Assembly (NCBI GenBank): GCA_947174295.1
Contig: CAMWIG010000067.1
Location: 1 to 9,645, forward strand
DNA from: an uncultured Alistipes sp.
Lineage (GTDB): Bacteria; Bacteroidota; Bacteroidia; Bacteroidales; Rikenellaceae
DNA: 9,645 bases
Direction of reading: 5' to 3'
A model generated the notes under the pieces. The model searched no databases and was not told where the DNA came from. It saw nothing but the letters and a program-made list of their open reading frames with translations. A program made the position numbers and the translations under genes. Below, one piece after another: positions 5,613 to 9,645 of the stretch. The number at the start of each line of letters is the position of its first letter. The first letter of the stretch is position 1.

Positions 5613-7103
5613 ATGAATCTTTCTTGTTTCGAACGCCGCGCCACGCACGAAGTGCGCATCGGCGAAATAACGATAGGCGGCACGCATCCCGTGGCCGTGC
5701 AGTCGATGACCAACACCGACACCTGCGACACCGAGGCCAGCGTGGCGCAAATCGAACGCATAGACCGCGCGGGCGGCCATATCGTGCGGCTCACGGCGCA
5801 GGGCACGCGCGAGGGCGAGAACCTGCGCCGCATAGTCGACCGTCTGCGTGCCGACGGATTCCGAACGGCCGTAGTGGCCGACATACACTTCCGCCCCGAG
5901 GTGGCGGCCGTGGCGGCGAAGTACGTCGACAAAGTGCGCATCAATCCGGGCAACTACCCTCTCGACCGCGGCGACTTCGACGCACTCGTAGAGCAGTGCC
6001 GCGAGCGCGGCGCGGCACTGCGCATCGGCGTGAACCACGGCTCGCTCGCCAAGCGCATATTCGACCGATGGGGCGACACGCCCGAGGGCATGGTCGCATC
6101 GGCCATGGAGTTTCTGCGCATATGCCGCGCCAGGGAGTTCGACCAGGTCGTCGTGTCGATGAAGTCGAGCAACACGCGGGTTATGGTCGCCGCATACCGA
6201 ATGCTCGCCGAGGCCATGGAGCGCGAGGGAATGACCTACCCCATCCACCTCGGCGTCACGGAGGCCGGAAACGGAATCGAGGGCCGCATCAAGAGCGCCG
6301 TCGGCATCGGAGCCCTTCTGGGCGACGGCATAGGCGACACGATACGCGTATCGCTGACCGAAGCGCCCGAGAACGAAATCCCCGTAGCCCGGCTTCTCGT
6401 CGACCACTTCCGCAGCCGCGAGGGACGGTTCGAGGTGCTACGCCCCGAGCGCTACGCCCCGGTCGAATACCGGCGCCGCAGCGACGTGCAGACACCCGTC
6501 GTACACACCGAAATCGACGGTCGGTTCCGCGTAATCGAGGCCCTGTCGGGCAATCCGTCGGCCGAGCTGCGCGCCGCGATTCTCTCGCTCGACGATGAGC
6601 GGCAGCCCGTCGTCGTGCGGCGACGCTACGACGACACCGACGCCGAGACGGTGGCCGTGCGTGCCGCGGCCGACCTCGGGGTGCTGTTCCTCGACGGTCT
6701 GGCGGACGGAATATGGATAGACGCTCCGGCACTCGACGAGCGGCAGACGGAGCAAATCGAGCTGATGATTCTGCAAGCGGCACGCGTGCGCTTCTCGCGG
6801 ACGGAGTACATCGCCTGCCCGAGCTGCGGCCGCACGCTCTACGACATCGAAGGCACGCTGGCCGAAATCAAGGCCCGCACGTCGCATCTGAAAAATCTGC
6901 GCATAGGCGTCATGGGCTGCATAGTTAACGGCCCGGGCGAGATGGCCGATGCCGACTACGGCTACGTGGGCGCTGCGCCGGGGCGCATAACGCTCTACAA
7001 GGGCCGCGAGGTGATAGAGCGCAACATCCCGCAGGAGCAGGCGCTCGACAGGCTCGTGGAGCTCATACGCAGCAACGGCGACTGGGTCGATGCCGAGCAG
7101 TAA
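5613..7103 (+). CDS. ispG: 4-hydroxy-3-methylbut-2-enyl diphosphate synthase (IspG/GcpE)
   Basis: A 496-aa enzyme of the methylerythritol phosphate pathway. It reductively opens the ring of methylerythritol 2,4-cyclodiphosphate to give HMBPP, upstream of isoprenoids. The N-terminal TIM barrel carries VQSMTNTDT (near residue 30), DIHF, RINPGN, GVNHGSL and LGVTEAG. The C-terminal domain holds the 4Fe-4S ligands C402 and C405 (CPSCGRTLYD), C436 in GCIVNGPGE, and E443 as the expected fourth ligand. Between them, about residues 275-395, is an insert not found in the roughly 370-aa E. coli enzyme; this is the three-domain form known from Bacteroidetes, Chlamydia and plants, but with a shorter insert than I would expect. 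The ATG at 5613 follows AAAAGGACATT, a usable ribosome site; an upstream TTG lies inside the promoter and was rejected. The gene appears to be a single transcription unit. Confidence 0.96.
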   Translation: MNLSCFERRATHEVRIGEITIGGTHPVAVQSMTNTDTCDTEASVAQIERIDRAGGHIVRLTAQGTREGENLRRIVDRLRADGFRTAVVADIHFRPEVAAVAAKYVDKVRINPGNYPLDRGDFDALVEQCRERGAALRIGVNHGSLAKRIFDRWGDTPEGMVASAMEFLRICRAREFDQVVVSMKSSNTRVMVAAYRMLAEAMEREGMTYPIHLGVTEAGNGIEGRIKSAVGIGALLGDGIGDTIRVSLTEAPENEIPVARLLVDHFRSREGRFEVLRPERYAPVEYRRRSDVQTPVVHTEIDGRFRVIEALSGNPSAELRAAILSLDDERQPVVVRRRYDDTDAETVAVRAAADLGVLFLDGLADGIWIDAPALDERQTEQIELMILQAARVRFSRTEYIACPSCGRTLYDIEGTLAEIKARTSHLKNLRIGVMGCIVNGPGEMADADYGYVGAAPGRITLYKGREVIERNIPQEQALDRLVELIRSNGDWVDAEQ

Positions 7104-7143
7104 AAAAAACGGCAGCCGGCGAACACCGGCAGCCCAAACGACG

Positions 7144-7151
7144 TATATTTG
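7144..7151 (+). promoter_or_regulatory. -7 element upstream of the orphan lipoprotein gene
   Basis: TATATTTG matches TAnnTTTG exactly and lies 43 nt before the ATG at 7195. No clear TTTG is found at the -33 position, where the sequence is GC-rich with a GCCGG/CCGGC hairpin, so strength or regulation is uncertain. Confidence 0.55.
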
Positions 7152-7194
7152 CAACGGGCTTCGACGGTGAAGCCCCGAAAAAACGAAAACGATT

Positions 7195-7917
7195 ATGACA
7201 CGAACCCTATTCAGCTGCGCCCGCTCGGTCGGCCGGCGCATGTCGAAGCCGGCGGCAGTGCTGGCGCTCTTGCTGGCGGCAGCGCTGCTTCCCGCGTGCG
7301 ACAAGGACGACGCAGAGACCGACACGGCTGCCATGCAGCTCAACATGATGGACGAGAGCAACGGCAGAACGACGCTCGGAGCATCGAACGTCTACATCAA
7401 CGACGCCGGCAACTTCCGCTCGTCGTCAGACCTTCTGACCACCTTCGGCAAGAGCGGCCGCGGATTCAACGCCGCACCGGCAATCGACCAGACGGCGACG
7501 GAGCTGGCAGTGGTTCCTGGACACTGGTATCAGGTATTCGATGCAGGCGGCTTGCACGTGTTCGCATCGGGCGTATGCGCCTACTCTGTCGCCTCGAAAT
7601 ACCTCAACGTGCGCGCCGACGAGTGGATATACGACAGCGAGGGCATCGCGGCCGGCGCGAAAGTCAGCTTCAAGGAGTGCCGCCCCGCAGCCGGCGTTCT
7701 GCCCGAGTGGGACAGCCATGCGGAAGCCGTCGACTACTGCACGTGGCGCTTTCCGGCAGGATGCGAAATCGAGGTAGACACCTCCGATGCGTATGGTGTC
7801 CGCGTCACCGTCGAGGGCAGCACCGTGACCGCATATTCGCAATACAACGGCATCGACATCCCCGTACTTCTCCGCAAAGGCTACCTCTACACGCGCACCT
7901 ACATAACCCCCTGGTAA
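7195..7917 (+). CDS. Lipoprotein of unknown function, 240 aa
   Basis: Residues 1-35 form a long lipoprotein signal peptide: a basic start, the hydrophobic run AAVLALLLAAALL, and the lipobox LPAC with lipidated C35. DKDDAE follows, an acidic export-signal-like stretch suggesting an outer-membrane, possibly surface, location. The mature domain begins MQLNMMDESNGRTTLGASNV and contains YINDAGNF and a FGKSGRGF stretch. It is probably beta-rich, with several cysteines in the second half (near residues 127, 162, 182 and 190) that could pair as disulphides. It resembles Bacteroidales lipoproteins of unknown function, but I cannot name the family with certainty. ATG 7195 has an A-rich leader and sits at a good distance from the -7 box; ATG 7240 (MSKPAAV) would give a more compact signal peptide and is a real alternative. 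It converges on pyrB. Confidence 0.85.
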   Translation: MTRTLFSCARSVGRRMSKPAAVLALLLAAALLPACDKDDAETDTAAMQLNMMDESNGRTTLGASNVYINDAGNFRSSSDLLTTFGKSGRGFNAAPAIDQTATELAVVPGHWYQVFDAGGLHVFASGVCAYSVASKYLNVRADEWIYDSEGIAAGAKVSFKECRPAAGVLPEWDSHAEAVDYCTWRFPAGCEIEVDTSDAYGVRVTVEGSTVTAYSQYNGIDIPVLLRKGYLYTRTYITPW

Positions 7918-7976
7918 GCACTACATCGCCTGCGCATGACGGGAAGCTGGGCTGCGGTAAAATCCCCGAAATCGAA

Positions 7977-8014
7977 ATTCGCCCCTGCCGGATTTTACTC
8001 CGGCAGGGGCGAAT
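7977..8014. terminator. Strong 15-bp hairpin between convergent genes, likely bidirectional terminator
   Basis: ATTCGCCCCTGCCGG (7977-7991) pairs perfectly with CCGGCAGGGGCGAAT (8000-8014) around the 8-nt loop ATTTTACT. It lies midway between the lipoprotein stop (7917) and the pyrB stop (8062), so it can serve both. The T tracts on either side are weak (AATTTCC on plus, TTCGATTT on minus), so termination may rely on the stem alone or on Rho. Confidence 0.68.
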
Positions 8015-8061
8015 AATTTCCGAAAGACCGCCCGAAAAACCGTTTTCAGCACGCACGGACG

Positions 8062-9144
8062 CTATCTCGGACGGGATTCGCAGTAGGCGCAACGGCACGT
8101 GCCGTCGTCGGCGACGTGGAACAGCGGATCGACATCCTCGGTCGTAGAGATGCAGCGCGCATTGGAGCACGCGAGTTCGGGGCGCACGAGCGCGGGGTCG
8201 ATTTGCGGCGCCGTGCTGCGGGATTCGCCCTCGGCCCAGCGCAGCAGCGAATAGATGAGCGCCATGCGCACGAACTTGCCGTTCTCGACCTGACGGAAGT
8301 AGGCCGCGCGCGGGTCGGCGTCGACGGCGCGCGTAATCTCGTTCACGCGCGGCAGCGGATGGAGGACTATCATGTCGCTCTTCGCCGCGGCGAGCTTCTG
8401 CGGGTCGAGCACGAAGCTGTCCTTCACACGGTTGAACTCCTCCTCGTCGAGGAAGCGCTCCTTCTGCACGCGCGTCATGTAGAGCACGTCCAGCTCGGGC
8501 ATGACCTCCTCCATGGTCGACACCTCGCGGTAGTCGATGCCGCACTTGTCGCACACCTCGCGGCGCATGTACTCCGGCAGGCGAAGCTCGTCGGGAGCGA
8601 TGAGGATGACGCGCACGCCCTCGTAGCGCGACAGCGCCTTGATAAGCGAGTGCACCGTGCGGCCGAACTTCAAGTCGCCGCAGAAGCCAATGGTGAAGTG
8701 GTCGAGGCGTCCCTTCTCGCGCTTGATGGTCAGCAGGTCGGTGAGCGTCTGCGTCGGGTGGGCATGGCTGCCGTCGCCGGCGTTGATGACGGGAATTCCG
8801 GCATACTGCGACGCCACCAGCGGCGCTCCCTCCTTGAAGTGGCGCATGGCGATGATGTCGGCGAAGCTGGCGATGACGCGCACCGTGTCGGCCACGGTCT
8901 CGCCCTTCGAGACGGACGACGACGCAGCGTCGGAGAAGCCTATCACGCTGCCGCCGAGCTCCATCATGGCCGACGTGAAGCTAAGACGCGTACGCGTCGA
9001 AGGTTCGTAGAAGAGCGTGGCCAGCTTCTTGCCGCGGCACACGTCGCTGTACTTCGCACGGTCGGCGATGATGTCCTCGGCGAGGGCTATGATGGAGTCG
9101 GTCTCCGCCACCGTCAGGTCGGTGGGTTCTATCAGATGTTTCAT
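8062..9144 (-). CDS. pyrB: Aspartate carbamoyltransferase catalytic chain with a C-terminal PyrI-type zinc tail
   Basis: A 360-aa cytoplasmic enzyme that condenses carbamoyl phosphate with aspartate, the second step of de novo pyrimidine synthesis. Visible motifs are FYEPSTRTR (carbamoyl-phosphate site, STRTR 49-53), the SKGET loop (79-83), HPTQTLTDLLTI (129-140), DLKFGRTVHS and HPLPRVNEI. The catalytic chain is usually about 310 aa. Here a further stretch carries C326-x4-C331 in CSNARCIS and C352-x2-C355 in CAYCE. This matches the zinc-binding C-terminal domain of the regulatory chain PyrI (E. coli: CxxxxC ... CxxC, with CIS and YCE). The PyrI allosteric domain is absent and no pyrI follows. 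ATG 9144 is the start; the heptad repeat begins 4 nt upstream, and there is no Shine-Dalgarno. It is downstream of pyrE on the same strand, possibly cotranscribed. Confidence 0.95.
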   Translation of the reverse strand: MKHLIEPTDLTVAETDSIIALAEDIIADRAKYSDVCRGKKLATLFYEPSTRTRLSFTSAMMELGGSVIGFSDAASSSVSKGETVADTVRVIASFADIIAMRHFKEGAPLVASQYAGIPVINAGDGSHAHPTQTLTDLLTIKREKGRLDHFTIGFCGDLKFGRTVHSLIKALSRYEGVRVILIAPDELRLPEYMRREVCDKCGIDYREVSTMEEVMPELDVLYMTRVQKERFLDEEEFNRVKDSFVLDPQKLAAAKSDMIVLHPLPRVNEITRAVDADPRAAYFRQVENGKFVRMALIYSLLRWAEGESRSTAPQIDPALVRPELACSNARCISTTEDVDPLFHVADDGTCRCAYCESRPR

Positions 9145-9148
9145 TTGC

Positions 9149-9179
9149 AATTCAAAATTCAAAATTCAAAATTCAAAAT
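9149..9179 (-). repeat. Heptad repeat (TTTTGAA on minus)x4 directly before pyrB
   Basis: On the plus strand there are four perfect copies of TTCAAAA (9151-9178) plus partial ends. Its edge lies 4 nt from the pyrB ATG, so it forms the A/T-rich leader of that gene. It is inverted relative to the array at 9298-9325. Confidence 0.92.
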
Positions 9180-9297
9180 CAAGACATATCCCGATATCGA
9201 ATTCCGAACATCAATTCACAAAATCGGTTTGTTTTCCGCCGGCACACGATACGGCATGCCGGAGCGGCATCTCAAAATCCAGAACCCCAAATTCCAA

Positions 9298-9325
9298 TTT
9301 TGAATTTTGAATTCTGAATTTTGAA
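9298..9325 (+). repeat. Heptad repeat (TTTTGAA)x4 just after pyrE
   Basis: There are four copies in a row, the third being the variant TTCTGAA. The array ends 2 nt from the pyrE stop codon. With the array at 9149-9179 it forms inverted flanks around a 118-bp spacer. Confidence 0.9.
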
Positions 9326-9327
9326 TT

Positions 9328-9645
9328 TTATCGCCGCATCCAGCTTTCGTCCGAGGGGTTATCGCGGAACTTCAACAGGCGCTCCTTGTCCTCGGGGCGG
9401 ATGTAGCCCTCGGCGGCTGCGACCTCGACCAGCGCGTCGAGATTCGACAGCGAGTGGTTCGTCACTCCGGCGGCAGCCAGACGCTCCACGCCCTTGCGCA
9501 TGCCGTAGGTGAAGATGGAGGCCACGCCCAGCACCTCGGCGCCCGCCTCGCGCAAGACGTTGACCACCTCGATGCACGAGCCGCCCGTCGAGATCAGGGC
9601 TTCAATGACCACGACCTTCTGGCCCTTCTCCAAACGGCCCTCGAT
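9328..9645 (-). CDS. pyrE: Orotate phosphoribosyltransferase, C-terminal part (5' end outside the window)
   Basis: The frame is open to the window edge and gives 105 residues ending at TAA (9330-9328). The text IEGRLEKGQKVVVIEALIST carries the PRPP-binding motif of orotate phosphoribosyltransferases, followed by GGSCIEVVNVLREAGAEVLG and IFTYGM, as in Bacteroidetes PyrE. The enzyme transfers orotate onto PRPP to make OMP, and its gene lies upstream of pyrB here. The usual acidic pair in the motif (ED or DD), which holds the ribose hydroxyls, reads EA: codon GCC in place of an expected GAC. The C-terminal tail (SNLDALVEVAAAEGYIRPED and following) looks normal, so the gene is not decayed at its end. 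Confidence 0.9.
   Translation of the reverse strand: MEGRLEKGQKVVVIEALISTGGSCIEVVNVLREAGAEVLGVASIFTYGMRKGVERLAAAGVTNHSLSNLDALVEVAAAEGYIRPEDKERLLKFRDNPSDESWMRR

Noticed and set aside
7103..7130. Terminator after ispG
   Set aside because: The GCCGG/CCGGC hairpin follows a run of eight A, so the T tract would serve the minus strand, where no transcript is expected. On the plus strand no T tract follows it.
9239..9262. Hairpin CCGGCA/TGCCGG in the pyrE-pyrB spacer as a terminator or attenuator
   Set aside because: No T tract follows on either strand, and I found no leader peptide or competing stem; it stays an unexplained inverted repeat.
8116..9303. Plus-strand open frame of about 395 codons opposite pyrB
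   Set aside because: pyrB motifs on the minus strand are unmistakable, and the antisense protein is rich in R, H, A, V without structure and runs into the heptad repeat.
9149..9325. CRISPR array or insertion sequence at the heptad repeats
   Set aside because: The units are 7 bp with no spacers, and no transposase, cas gene or target-site duplication is visible.

Overview
The window (about 60% GC in the coding parts) looks like a chromosomal segment of a Bacteroidales gut bacterium, most likely Alistipes or a close Rikenellaceae relative. Three things support this: Bacteroidetes-type promoters (TTTG about 20 nt before TAnnTTTG), Bacteroidetes lipoproteins with acidic residues straight after the lipidated cysteine, and a radical SAM/lipoprotein cassette known from this order. 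The genus is an inference from family resemblance and GC, not a database match.

Layout. 1-316: the 3' part of tRNA-Val(UAC), a hairpin terminator, a long imperfect inverted repeat, a complete tRNA-Val(GAC) and a strong terminator. 432-794 (minus): a small secreted Sel1-repeat protein. 1008-1741: an 18-bp perfect palindrome overlapping a promoter, then a 228-aa protein of unknown function. 1776-3084: a PP-loop (QueC/asparagine-synthase-like) ATPase gene whose frame is broken at a run of eight C. 3253-5249 (minus): a three-gene operon of two tandem related lipoproteins followed by a radical SAM/SPASM enzyme, driven by a near-perfect promoter. 5613-7103: ispG of the non-mevalonate isoprenoid pathway. 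7195-7917: an orphan lipoprotein. 8062-9144 (minus): pyrB with an added PyrI-type zinc tail. 9328-9645 (minus): the 3' end of pyrE. A heptad TTTTGAA occurs in exactly four copies at three intergenic sites: 5529-5556, 9149-9179 and 9298-9325.

How the parts fit. pyrE and pyrB run in the same direction and both serve de novo UMP synthesis. No separate pyrI follows pyrB; its zinc-binding domain is fused to PyrB while the nucleotide-binding allosteric domain is missing. The lipoprotein-lipoprotein-rSAM operon is the best candidate for poorly understood biology: its gene order and spacing imply that the enzyme acts on, or together with, the two lipoproteins. The remaining genes are ordinary housekeeping genes or unknowns. 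The most informative oddities are the PyrB fusion, the poly-C frameshift, the palindrome-promoter overlap, an apparent C33 in tRNA-Val(GAC), and an Asp-to-Ala change in the PyrE PRPP motif.
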